NCBI RefSeq assembly: GCF_019799905.1
Contig: NZ_JABGCI010000005.1
Location: 124,001 to 188,000 of the forward strand
DNA from: Trujillonella endophytica
GTDB lineage: Bacteria; Actinomycetota; Actinomycetes; Mycobacteriales; Geodermatophilaceae
DNA length: 64,000 nt
Direction of reading: 5' to 3'
Part shown: piece after piece, positions 43,072 to 51,182 of the stretch
Numbering within the stretch: the first letter of the stretch is position 1
Layout: the number at the start of each line of letters is the position of its first letter
Notes under the pieces: model-generated
Seen by the model: only the letters and a program-made list of their open reading frames with translations
The model's database searches: none
Told to the model about the DNA's origin: nothing
Made by a program: the position numbers and the translations under genes

Positions 43072-43932
43072 TCAGCGCCGCCGGAGCTGGTTGATCACCT
43101 GGGCGGCCATGGCCTGCTCGCCCAGCGCGTTCGGGTGCACGATCACCGGGTTGGTGCCCACCAGCACCGGCTCGACCCACCGCACGCCGATCGGCTGGCA
43201 GGCGTCGTGGCCCTCGGAGACGCCGGACAGGTCGACGAAGGTCGCGCCGGCCTGCCGGGCCGCCTGCTGGACGGCCGTGTTCAGCGTCGCCTGCAGGCTG
43301 CGCAGGTAGGGGACGTCGCCGGTGGCCACCGGCATGAGCGGGTAGCAGCCGCCCGAGGCCGGCAGGATCCACGGGTAGCCGAGGATGACCACGCGGGCGT
43401 GCGGCGCGGCCGCGCGGACCGCCCGGAGCGCCTCCACCAGCGCGGGAGCGGTGACGTTGCGGACGGTGTCCTCGAACGAGGAGCCGTACCGGTCCCGGCA
43501 GGGGCTGCCCTGGCCGAGGCTGGTCAGGGCAGCCGCCCCGCACTGCAGGATCGAGTTGATGAAGACGCTGCTGTCGTTGCCGCCGATCGTCATGGTGACC
43601 AGGTCGGTCTCGGCGCTCAGCGCCTGCAGCTGCGGCGGCACACCCGGGTACTGCGCGGTGGCGAAGTGCGTGGTGTCGGCGCCGCCGCACGTGACGTCGG
43701 TGAGCCGGGCGCCGAGCTGCGCGGCGAGGACGTGCGGGTAGTTGCGCGTGGACCGCAGGCACTGCGGTGCCGCGGTCGGGTCCGGCGGCAGGACGCCGGA
43801 CGCGGCGCTGTAGGAGTCGCCCAGGGCGACGTAGTCCAGCGGCTGCGGCAGCCGCGGGGTCGCCGAGGCGGGGGCGGCGAGCCCGAGGACGACCGCGAGG
43901 GCGGCGAGGACGGAGACGATCACGCGGCGCAC
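43072..43932 (-). CDS. Secreted SGNH/GDSL lipase-esterase
   Basis: 286 residues from GTG 43932, with GGAG six bases upstream. Residues 1-24 form a classical signal peptide (VIVSVLAALAVVLGLAAPAS). Block I is ALGDSYSAASG with the nucleophile Ser, block III is TIGGNDSSVF, and the catalytic His lies in IVHPNALGEQAM. Six Cys suggest disulfides outside the cell. The shape matches actinobacterial GDSL lipases of the SCO lipase type that hydrolyse esters such as lipids. It is a single gene, convergent with nothing close. Confidence 0.93.
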   Translation of the reverse strand: MRRVIVSVLAALAVVLGLAAPASATPRLPQPLDYVALGDSYSAASGVLPPDPTAAPQCLRSTRNYPHVLAAQLGARLTDVTCGGADTTHFATAQYPGVPPQLQALSAETDLVTMTIGGNDSSVFINSILQCGAAALTSLGQGSPCRDRYGSSFEDTVRNVTAPALVEALRAVRAAAPHARVVILGYPWILPASGGCYPLMPVATGDVPYLRSLQATLNTAVQQAARQAGATFVDLSGVSEGHDACQPIGVRWVEPVLVGTNPVIVHPNALGEQAMAAQVINQLRRR

Positions 43933-44035
43933 GGGCTACTCCGATGGAGCCGGGGGCATGTCCCCCCGTACAACGTCCCGGCCCGCCGGAGGTGACGCCC
44001 CGCCCCGAGGTCCGTGGGATCCGGAACCGGCGGGA

Positions 44036-44974
44036 TCAGGCCGCCGCGGGCACCGCCCGCGCGATCGCGCGGACGTGGCGGGTGTCGGTGCCGCAGCAGC
44101 CCCCCACGACCGCGAGCCGCGGGAGGACCGTGGCGAGGTCCGCGTACCGGCGGCCCAGGTCGTCCGGATCGCCGTCGTCGAGCGTCTCGGCCTCGTCGAG
44201 CTCGGCGTGGCTGCGGGTCGAGGCGTTGGCGCGGACACCCCGGATGCGGGCGGTCCACGCGGCCCGCGGCTCCAGCACGCCGGCGAAGTGGGTCGGGTGC
44301 GCGCAGTTGACCATCAGGTGGGTCGCGGCGCCGTCGGTCGCCTCGTCCAGCGCGGTCACCGCCTCGCCGAGCGCCTGTCCGCTGGGCAGCCGCCCGTCGG
44401 TCTCGACCGTGAAGGAGACGACGGCGGGCACCCCGGCCGCGACGGCCGCCCGCACGATCCCGATCGCCTCGTCGGTGTAGCCGATCGTCAGCGCGGTCAC
44501 GAGGTCGACGCCGGCCGCGGCGAACGTCGCGATCTGCGGCGCGTGGTACGCCTGCGCCTCGTCGGCGGTCAGCACCGTCGCGGGGGCGTAGGCGTCGGCC
44601 TGGGGCCCGAGGTCCCCGCTGACGAGCACGGGCAGGTCGGGGGTCGCCCACCGGTCACGCAGGCCGGCGACGAGCGCGACAGCGAGCCGGTTCACCCGGT
44701 CCAGCCCCGCTGCGTCGTACCCGAGGCGCTCCCCCCATCCCGAGCTGGCCCGCCACGTGGGCGTCTCCAGCACGAAGCCGGTGCCGGCCTCGCGGGCGAT
44801 GGCGAGGTAGCCCTCGTAGTACCGGACCAGCCGCGCCGTCCCCTCCTCGGTCTCCAGGAGCGGGAACGCGGCGAACTCCGGGAGGTCGACCCCCTGCAGG
44901 AACAGCAGGTCGGTCTCCAGGCCGCCGTCGGTGAGGAACAGCCGGCCGTCGGTCAGCGGGGACGGGACGGACAT
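44036..44974 (-). CDS. Homocysteine S-methyltransferase family protein
   Basis: 312 residues from ATG 44974, seven bases after AGGAGG. The barrel opens with FLTDGGLETDLLFLQG, and the zinc-binding cysteines are in VNCAHPTHF and VVGGCCGTD. These proteins move a methyl group from S-methylmethionine or similar donors to homocysteine, making methionine. The tail RHVRAIARAV is typical. No methionine genes are near, and the family also includes demethylases with other substrates, so the specific role is open. Confidence 0.9.
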   Translation of the reverse strand: MSVPSPLTDGRLFLTDGGLETDLLFLQGVDLPEFAAFPLLETEEGTARLVRYYEGYLAIAREAGTGFVLETPTWRASSGWGERLGYDAAGLDRVNRLAVALVAGLRDRWATPDLPVLVSGDLGPQADAYAPATVLTADEAQAYHAPQIATFAAAGVDLVTALTIGYTDEAIGIVRAAVAAGVPAVVSFTVETDGRLPSGQALGEAVTALDEATDGAATHLMVNCAHPTHFAGVLEPRAAWTARIRGVRANASTRSHAELDEAETLDDGDPDDLGRRYADLATVLPRLAVVGGCCGTDTRHVRAIARAVPAAA

Positions 44975-45086
44975 GGCGCGCCTCCTGGGGCAGCGACCAC
45001 CGGCGGTCGCCGGCGGTGCGGCGGACGCTAGCGCGCGGGCCGGGCCCGCGGCGGGTACGCGGACCCGCCGCGGGTAGTGCAGGCCC

Positions 45087-45281
45087 ATGGACCCCATCTC
45101 GTTCGGCAAGGCCGGTCTGCAGGGCTGGCGCGCGAAGGTCGCCGACGCGGTGGCCGCACCCGTCGCCCGCCGCTCCGGCCTGGACGACGACCAGGTGCGC
45201 GCCGTGCTCGGCGGGCTGTTCTTCGTGCTGTCGGTCGTCTACGTCGTCCAGACCGTGCGGCAGGTCGCCGCGCGCGGCTGA
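45087..45281 (+). CDS. Small single-pass membrane protein, likely leaderless
   Basis: 64 residues from ATG 45087. TAGTGC (45075-45080), a -10-like hexamer, lies six bases before the ATG, so the transcript probably starts at the start codon. One membrane helix (AVLGGLFFVLSVVYVVQTVR) ends the protein. No family is recognised. The stop is directly adjacent to the stop of the convergent PspC gene, with no base between them. Confidence 0.65.
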   Translation: MDPISFGKAGLQGWRAKVADAVAAPVARRSGLDDDQVRAVLGGLFFVLSVVYVVQTVRQVAARG

Positions 45282-45608
45282 TCAGCCGCGCCGCTTCCCC
45301 GAGAGGGCGCCGTTCAGGCCGGTGTGCAGCCGCTCGACGACCGGGTCGAGCGGAGCCGGGCGGGCGCCGGCCGGCAGCGGTGCGGCCGGGAGCACCACCC
45401 ACAGCAGCAGGTAGAGCAGGAAGCCGGCGCCGGTGAGGGCGAGGGCCAGGAAGCCGACGCGCCACAGCACGACGTCGACGCCGGTGGACTCGGCCAGCCC
45501 GCGGCAGACACCGCCGAGCATCGTGTCGGTGCGGCTGCGCCGCAGGGTGGTGGAGGCGGTGGTCGCCGGGTGGTCGGCGGGGGCGGTGGGCGGGACTGTC
45601 GTGGTCAT
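45282..45608 (-). CDS. PspC-domain membrane protein
   Basis: 108 residues from ATG 45608. The PspC domain is RRSRTDTMLGGVCRGLAEST followed by GVDVVLWRVGFLALALTGAG, with a second helix FLLYLLLWVVLPAA. PspC proteins sit in the membrane and sense envelope stress (phage-shock response). Like the neighbouring DUF1707/LiaF-like gene it points to an envelope-stress group of genes at 45-47 kb. The tail is short and basic. Confidence 0.93.
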   Translation of the reverse strand: MTTTVPPTAPADHPATTASTTLRRSRTDTMLGGVCRGLAESTGVDVVLWRVGFLALALTGAGFLLYLLLWVVLPAAPLPAGARPAPLDPVVERLHTGLNGALSGKRRG

Positions 45609-45718
45609 GGGACGAGCCTGTCCCGCCGCCGGGCCCGTGCCCATCGGGGAACGCCCGGACCCGACCCGGGTTCCCGGGTGGGGGGATCCCCTGGCCGGCC
45701 GCCGGGGAGACTGGTGGG

Positions 45719-46117
45719 GTGGCTCCCCGACGCTGCCCGTGCGGCACCGGCCTGACCTACGCGGAGTGCTGCGGCCGGCTGCACGACGGGTCGGCGTCCG
45801 CGGCGACCGCCGAGCAGCTGATGCGCTCGCGCTACAGCGCCTTCGCCGTCGGCGACCCGGCGTACCTGCTGGCCACCTGGCACCCGGAGACCCGGCCCGC
45901 GTCCCTGGACCTCGACCCCGAGGTGCGCTGGACCGGCCTGGAGGTGCTGGCCACGGCCGGCGGCTCGATGCTCGCGACGGAGGGCACGGTGGAGTTCCGC
46001 GCCTCGTACGTCGGCGGCGGCCGGCAGCGGCGCCGGCAGGGCGCCCAGCACGAGGAGAGCCGCTTCGTCCGCGAGGGCGGGCGCTGGCACTACCTGGACG
46101 GCGTCGCGCTGCCCTGA
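45719..46117 (+). CDS. YchJ/UPF0225-family protein with SEC-C zinc motif
   Basis: 132 residues from GTG 45719. The N-terminal SEC-C-like zinc motif is CPCGTGLTYAECCGRLH, followed by LMRSRYSAFAVGDPAYLLAT, which is almost diagnostic of YchJ-type proteins, and ends in RFVREGGRWHYLDGV. YchJ proteins have an NTF2-like domain and unknown biochemical role. GAGACT (45707-45712) lies six bases before the start codon, consistent with a leaderless transcript. Confidence 0.92.
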   Translation: MAPRRCPCGTGLTYAECCGRLHDGSASAATAEQLMRSRYSAFAVGDPAYLLATWHPETRPASLDLDPEVRWTGLEVLATAGGSMLATEGTVEFRASYVGGGRQRRRQGAQHEESRFVREGGRWHYLDGVALP

Positions 46118-46127
46118 CGCCCCGCGG

Positions 46128-46745
46128 TCAGGCGGGCCGCTGGGGCTCGCTCCGCACGCTGATGCCGCCGAAGACGGCCACGGCGCGCAGCCGGACCACC
46201 GGGGCGCCCGGCCCGCCCGCCGCACCGGCGACCTTCGTGCTGCGGCCGCCGAACAGGGCGAAGCCGCTCATGTCCACGGTGGTGCCCTCGGGCACCACGA
46301 CGTCGATGCCGCCGAAGACCGCGGTCGCGCGGAGCTGGAGCACCTCCGGGAAGGGGGCTGCCTCGCGGTAGTCCAGGACGACGCCGCCGAAGACGGCCAG
46401 GGCGGACTCGCGCCGGGCCGGACGACGCCGTCCCCGCCGCTCGGCGCCGCCGAAGACGGCGACCACCGCCGGCGCGGTCTCCGGGACCGGCTCCGCAGCT
46501 GCGGTGGGCGACGTCCCGACCCGCTGCACCGGCGTCCCCCCGACCCGCGGCAGGTCCTCGGTGAGAGCGGCGAGCTCGGTCAGCGTCCGCGCCGCGTAGG
46601 CGGCCTCGGTGCGGGTGCGCAGCTCGTCCGGGTCGAGGCGCCCCTCCGCGGCCGCCGCCTCCAGGCGCTCGACGACCGCGTGCCGCTCGGCGTCGGAGGC
46701 GCGCACGCCCTGGTCCACCGGTTCGTCCGCGCCGCTGCTCGCCAT
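46128..46745 (-). CDS. DUF1707 plus LiaF-like domain protein
   Basis: 205 residues from ATG 46745. The N-terminal DUF1707 segment is RASDAERHAVVERLEAAAAE followed by GRLDPDELRTRTEAAYAART. The second half has a short repeated strand pattern with AVFGG or ALFGG recurring five times (VVAVFGGAE, LAVFGGVVLD, ATAVFGGIDV, GFALFGGRS, AVAVFGGISV), as in LiaF/DUF2154 proteins that help sense cell-wall antibiotics. TACCGT on the minus strand lies six bases before the ATG, so the transcript is likely leaderless. Confidence 0.9.
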   Translation of the reverse strand: MASSGADEPVDQGVRASDAERHAVVERLEAAAAEGRLDPDELRTRTEAAYAARTLTELAALTEDLPRVGGTPVQRVGTSPTAAAEPVPETAPAVVAVFGGAERRGRRRPARRESALAVFGGVVLDYREAAPFPEVLQLRATAVFGGIDVVVPEGTTVDMSGFALFGGRSTKVAGAAGGPGAPVVRLRAVAVFGGISVRSEPQRPA

Positions 46746-46767
46746 GCCCCGACGGTAACCGCGGCCC

Positions 46768-48030
46768 TCAGCGGCGGGCGGCGCCCTCCAGGATCCGGTG
46801 CGGGTCGGTGGCGGCGGCCAGCGCGGTCAGCCGCGCCCGCACCGCCGGTGCGTGGTCCCGGGCCAGGACGTCGGTCGCTGAGGTCCACCCGTGCGCCGGC
46901 GCCCGCCCGCCGGTCGCCGTGCCGAGGACGGCGGCCAGCTCGTCGGCGCACGCCCGCGTGGCGGCCCGCTCCTCGGCACCCGCGCCGCCCACCACGCGCA
47001 CGCCCAGTGCCGCGTCACGGGAGCCGACGGCGCTGGGCACCGCGGGCGGCCAGCCGACCGCGCCACCGAGCAACCGGACCTCCACCCACCGGGGCAGCCC
47101 CCCGCCCAGCGCCCGCAGCAGTCCCTCGACGCCGTCGGCGGGCAGCCGGTCCAGCAGCAGCGAGGACTCCCGGCCCGACGGCGGTCCGACCGGCGCCGGC
47201 CGCAGGTCCCCCAGTGCCCGCGACCCGACGGCCTCCGCCTGGGGGCGCACGCCGGCACGCAGCGGGGCGAGCACCTCGGCGCCGTCCTCCGGCTCGCCGG
47301 TCCAGGTCACCGACACCGACACGCCGGGCGGACCGGCCGGCGGCCGGGACAGCACCAGGGACGTGCCGGCATGCGGCGGCAGCGCCGGCGCCCACTCCCG
47401 CCACAGGCCCAGGACCGCGCCGGCCGCCGCCCCGGGGAAGCGCAGCAGCGCGGTGCCCACGGGCGCGCCCGCGAGCAGGTCCAGCTCCACGGCGGTCACC
47501 ACGCCGAGCCCGGGTCCGCCGCCCCGGACGCCCCAGAACAGCTCGGGTTCCTCGGTGGGGGTGACCCGCCGCAGCACCCCGTCACCGGTGACGAGCTCGA
47601 CCGCGCGCACCCGGTCCGACGCGAGCCCGTACGTCCGGGCGACGGGGCCGACGCCGCCGCCGGTCACCGAGTCCGCGACCCGGTCGGCCATCGACGCGCC
47701 GGTGACCGCGACCAGGCCCCCGGGCGCCGCGGCGTCGAGCACCTGCGGCCACCGCGCGCCCGCCCCGACCCGGGCCCAGCCCGACGGCGAGACCGTCGTC
47801 CCGGCGAGGGCGGTGGTGTCGACGACGAGGGCGCGCGACTCCTCCGCCGGCGCCGTCCCCTCGCGGACGGCGACGCCGTGCCGGCCCGCCAGGCGCAGGA
47901 CGGCGACGACGTCGTCGGGGCCGGCGACCCGGACGAGGGAGCCGTCGACGACCGCCGCGCCCGGGGACAGCCGGTCGCGCAGCCGGGCGGTGAGATCGGG
48001 CGGGAGGACCGGGGACAGGACGGGGGGCAC
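46768..48030 (-). CDS. FAD-binding oxidoreductase (PCMH type)
   Basis: 420 residues from GTG 48030, five bases after GAGGAG. The FAD domain shows VRVAGPDDVVAVLRLAGRHG, VTGASMADRVADSVTGGGVG and FWGVRGGGPGLGVVTAVEL, with no His/Cys pair of berberine-bridge enzymes visible at the expected place. The C-terminus has the short closing TDPHRILEGAAR. The substrate is unknown. It is divergent from the AfsR-type regulator, which may control it. Confidence 0.83.
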   Translation of the reverse strand: MPPVLSPVLPPDLTARLRDRLSPGAAVVDGSLVRVAGPDDVVAVLRLAGRHGVAVREGTAPAEESRALVVDTTALAGTTVSPSGWARVGAGARWPQVLDAAAPGGLVAVTGASMADRVADSVTGGGVGPVARTYGLASDRVRAVELVTGDGVLRRVTPTEEPELFWGVRGGGPGLGVVTAVELDLLAGAPVGTALLRFPGAAAGAVLGLWREWAPALPPHAGTSLVLSRPPAGPPGVSVSVTWTGEPEDGAEVLAPLRAGVRPQAEAVGSRALGDLRPAPVGPPSGRESSLLLDRLPADGVEGLLRALGGGLPRWVEVRLLGGAVGWPPAVPSAVGSRDAALGVRVVGGAGAEERAATRACADELAAVLGTATGGRAPAHGWTSATDVLARDHAPAVRARLTALAAATDPHRILEGAARR

Positions 48031-48143
48031 GGGCACTCCTCGGTGGTGCGGCGGGGACGCACCCGAGCCTCTGCGGGCCCCCTTGCCCGGGCCTTGCCGG
48101 AGGCTTGCGCGCCAGGTGGGACCCGAAATCGTTCCGCGAGCCC

Positions 48144-48149
48144 TACGCT
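48144..48149 (+). promoter_or_regulatory. -10 element of a leaderless transcript (SARP regulator)
   Basis: TACGCT is followed by eight bases and then the ATG of the regulator at 48158; no SD is present. Confidence 0.6.
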
Positions 48150-48157
48150 CCCCGCCG

Positions 48158-51034
48158 ATGAGCACCACCTCCTTCCGGGTCCTGGGTCCCGTCGAGATCC
48201 GGCGCGGCGACCGTCTCCTCCCCGGCCAGACCGCCCGGCACCGGGCGACCCTGGCCGCCCTGCTGGTCGACGTCGGGCGCAGCGTGCCGGTCGACGTGCT
48301 GGCCGACCGGGTGTGGAGCGGGGAGCCGCCTGCCTCGGCGTCGGGCACGCTGCAGGCGCTGATCTCCCGTCTCCGGCGCGAACTCGAGCCCGGGACCGCG
48401 CCCGGCGGCTGGACGCTGCTGCTCACCCGAGACCCCGGGTACGTGCTGGCCGCCGACCCCGAGGACGTCGACGCCGTCCGGTTCGTGCGGCTGCTGCGGA
48501 CCGCCCGCGAGCTCGTCGCCCGCGACGACGTCGCCGGTGCCCGGGCCGCGGTGACCGAGGGGCTCGCGCTGTGGCGCGGACCGGCCTACGCGGACGTCTC
48601 GGCCGCCTTCGCCGTCGAGGAGTCCGAGCGGCTCGAGGAGCTCCGCCTCGACGCCCGCGAGCTCGCCGCGGAACTGGACCTGCGGCTGGGCCGGCACGCC
48701 GAGATCGTCGACGACCTGCGGGAGCTGGTCCGGGCCAAGCCGCTGCGGGAGGGGCTGCGGGCCTCGCTGATGCTGGCGCTCTACCGCTCGGGCCGGCAGG
48801 CGGAGGCGCTGGAGACCTACGCCGAGGGGCGCACGCTGCTGGCCGACGAACTCGGCGTGGACCCCGGGCGGGCCCTCCAGGACCTGTACGCGCGGGTCCT
48901 GCGGCAGGACCCGGCGCTCGCCGCGCCGGAGCGCGCCGCCGCGCCGCCCGCGCCCGCGCCCGCCGCCGCGCCCGCCGTCCCCGCGGCATCACCCATGGCC
49001 CCGCTGCCGGTGCCGCTGACCGCGTTCGTCGGCCGGGACCAGGAGCTCGCGGTCCTGGCCGAGGCCCTGGCCGGCCGGCGGCTGGTCACGCTCGTCGGGC
49101 CCGGGGGCAGCGGCAAGTCCCGGCTCGCGCTGGAGGCCGCGCGCCGGCGGCCGGCGGATGCGCCCCCGGCCGCGCTGGTCGAGCTGGCGGGGGTCGAGGA
49201 CCCGGAGCTGGTCGCCGCCGAGGTCGCCACGGTGCTGGGCGTGAGCCTGACCGCCGGGGACCCGGTGGGCGCGGTGGCCACCGCCGTCCAGGGCCGGCCC
49301 CTGCTGCTCGTGCTGGACAACTGCGAGCACGTCGTCGAGGCGGCCGCCGGGCTCTGCGAGACGGTCCTCTCCCGCTGCGCCGACCTCCAGGTGCTCGCCA
49401 CCTCCCGCGAACCGCTCGGGGTGCCCGGCGAGGCGGTGGTCCCCTGCGGGCCGATGCCGGCCGGGGTCCCGGGCAGCGACGCCGAGCGGCTCTTCCTCGA
49501 CCGTGCGCGGCTCGCCGCCCCCCACCTGGCCAGCCCGTCGGCCGAGGAGCTGCGCCAGGTGTGCGAGCTGTGCGCCGCCCTCGACGGCCTCCCCCTCGCC
49601 GTGGAGCTGGCCGCCGCCTGCCTGACCACGCTGCCGCTGGCCGAGGTCGCCGCCCGCGTCGACGACCGCTTCGCGCTGCTGTCCGGCGGCCGGCGGACCG
49701 CCGCCCCGCACCAGCGGACCCTCGCGGCCACCGTGCAGTGGAGCGTGGACATGCTCGGCCCGGCCGAGCTGGCGGTCTTCCGTGCGGCGTCGGTGCTGCC
49801 CGGCACCTTCGGCCCGGACGCCGTCGCCGCGGTCGCCGCCCCGGAGGTCGACGGCGCCACGCTGCCCCTGCTGCGGGTGCTGGTCGCCAAGTCCCTCGTG
49901 GAGCTGGACCACGGGACCGGGCGCTACCGGATGCTGGAGACGCTGCGGCAGTACGCCGAGCAGGGCCTGTCGCCCGAGGAGGACCGGCGGTTCCGCGACC
50001 GGCACGCGTCTTTCGTCGTCGCCCTGACCGAGGAGCTCGAGCCGACGCTGCGCCGCGCGGAGTGGACGGCGAGCGCCCGCCGGCTGGACGCCGAGCAGCC
50101 CGGCCTGCGCGCCGCGCTGACGCACGCGCTGGCCACCGGGCAGGGCGAGGTGGCGCTGCGCATCGGGTCGGCGGTGGCCTGGTGGTGGTACCGGCGCGGG
50201 CACGTGCAGGAGGGCCGCCGCTGGCTGGCCGCCGCGCTGGAGGCCACCCCCGGGGCCCCGGCGCACGTGCGCAGCGGCGCGCTGCTGGGTGACGCCCTGC
50301 TGGCCTACCTCGCCGGCGACGTCGGCTCGATCTGGGCGCGCACCAACGAGATCGTCTCCGCGGCGGGCGACGAGCCCGACGGCGTGCTGGCGCTGGCCCT
50401 GGTGCTCCGGGCGTTCGTCGGCGCGCTGCTCGGACAGGCCGACCCCGACGGCGCCACCGGCCGCGACATCGCCCGCGGGGTGGAACTGGCGGAGGCGTCG
50501 GGCATCGAGTGGGTGCAGGCCGAGATCGCGATGACCCTCGGCCAGTTCGCGCGGGTGGCCGGGGACGCCGAGGGGGCGCTGGGCCACCTCGCGCGGGCCG
50601 AGCAGCTGGCCGTCGACCTCGGTCACTCCTGGGCGCACTCCTCGGTGCTGTGGATCCGCGCCAAGGTGCTCACCGACCACGGCCGGGCCGACGAGGCGCT
50701 GGCCGCGCTGTGGCAGATGGTGGAGCTCACCCACCGCGAGGGCGACGCGACCGGCACCCTGGCCGGCCTGCTCACCGCCGTGGGCGCGATCACCGCCACA
50801 GGCCGGGTCCGCGAGGCCGCCGTCCTGCTGGGCGCGGTGCAGGCGGCCGCCCGGCTGGTGGGCTACGACCCCCTGCGGATGGACCCGATGGACGGGCAGC
50901 GCTACGTGTCCGCCACCGAGGCCGCGCTGCCCGCCGGCGAGCACGCCGCCGCGCTCGCCGAGGGCGCGCTGCTCGACCTCTCCGGCGCGGTCGCGCTGGT
51001 GGGACGGCTCGTAGGGGCACGTACCGGCGGGTAG
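48158..51034 (+). CDS. AfsR/SARP-type multidomain transcriptional regulator
   Basis: 958 residues from ATG 48158. Residues 1-100 form an OmpR-like winged helix (FRVLGPVEIRRGDRLLPGQT, LADRVWSG, ISRLRREL, DPGYVL). About 100-250 is the BTAD domain (DAVRFVRLLRTARELVARDD, LVRAKPLREGLRASLMLALY, LGVDPGRALQDLY). Residues 285-570 are an NB-ARC-like ATPase with Walker A VGPGGSGKSRLA and Walker B LLLVLDNCEHV. The rest is TPR-like. AfsR-type proteins activate secondary-metabolite genes after a phosphorylation or ligand signal. No biosynthetic cluster is in the window, so targets lie elsewhere or include the divergent FAD oxidoreductase. Confidence 0.95.
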   Translation: MSTTSFRVLGPVEIRRGDRLLPGQTARHRATLAALLVDVGRSVPVDVLADRVWSGEPPASASGTLQALISRLRRELEPGTAPGGWTLLLTRDPGYVLAADPEDVDAVRFVRLLRTARELVARDDVAGARAAVTEGLALWRGPAYADVSAAFAVEESERLEELRLDARELAAELDLRLGRHAEIVDDLRELVRAKPLREGLRASLMLALYRSGRQAEALETYAEGRTLLADELGVDPGRALQDLYARVLRQDPALAAPERAAAPPAPAPAAAPAVPAASPMAPLPVPLTAFVGRDQELAVLAEALAGRRLVTLVGPGGSGKSRLALEAARRRPADAPPAALVELAGVEDPELVAAEVATVLGVSLTAGDPVGAVATAVQGRPLLLVLDNCEHVVEAAAGLCETVLSRCADLQVLATSREPLGVPGEAVVPCGPMPAGVPGSDAERLFLDRARLAAPHLASPSAEELRQVCELCAALDGLPLAVELAAACLTTLPLAEVAARVDDRFALLSGGRRTAAPHQRTLAATVQWSVDMLGPAELAVFRAASVLPGTFGPDAVAAVAAPEVDGATLPLLRVLVAKSLVELDHGTGRYRMLETLRQYAEQGLSPEEDRRFRDRHASFVVALTEELEPTLRRAEWTASARRLDAEQPGLRAALTHALATGQGEVALRIGSAVAWWWYRRGHVQEGRRWLAAALEATPGAPAHVRSGALLGDALLAYLAGDVGSIWARTNEIVSAAGDEPDGVLALALVLRAFVGALLGQADPDGATGRDIARGVELAEASGIEWVQAEIAMTLGQFARVAGDAEGALGHLARAEQLAVDLGHSWAHSSVLWIRAKVLTDHGRADEALAALWQMVELTHREGDATGTLAGLLTAVGAITATGRVREAAVLLGAVQAAARLVGYDPLRMDPMDGQRYVSATEAALPAGEHAAALAEGALLDLSGAVALVGRLVGARTGG

Positions 51035-51182
51035 GACAAGAGCACGAGGGACCTCGGTGGCTGTGATACATGCGGCCGCTGCGCGTGACCGGGGTCCTTG
51101 GGTCCCGGCGGCCGGCTGCCGGAGGCTGGTGCCAGGGCGTCAGCAGGGACGGCGCTCACCCGGCACAGCCCGAGGAGCGCTC

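Noticed and set aside
46768..48030. Secondary-metabolite cluster around the SARP regulator
   Set aside because: Only one oxidoreductase is adjacent; no synthase, NRPS/PKS or tailoring genes are within the window.
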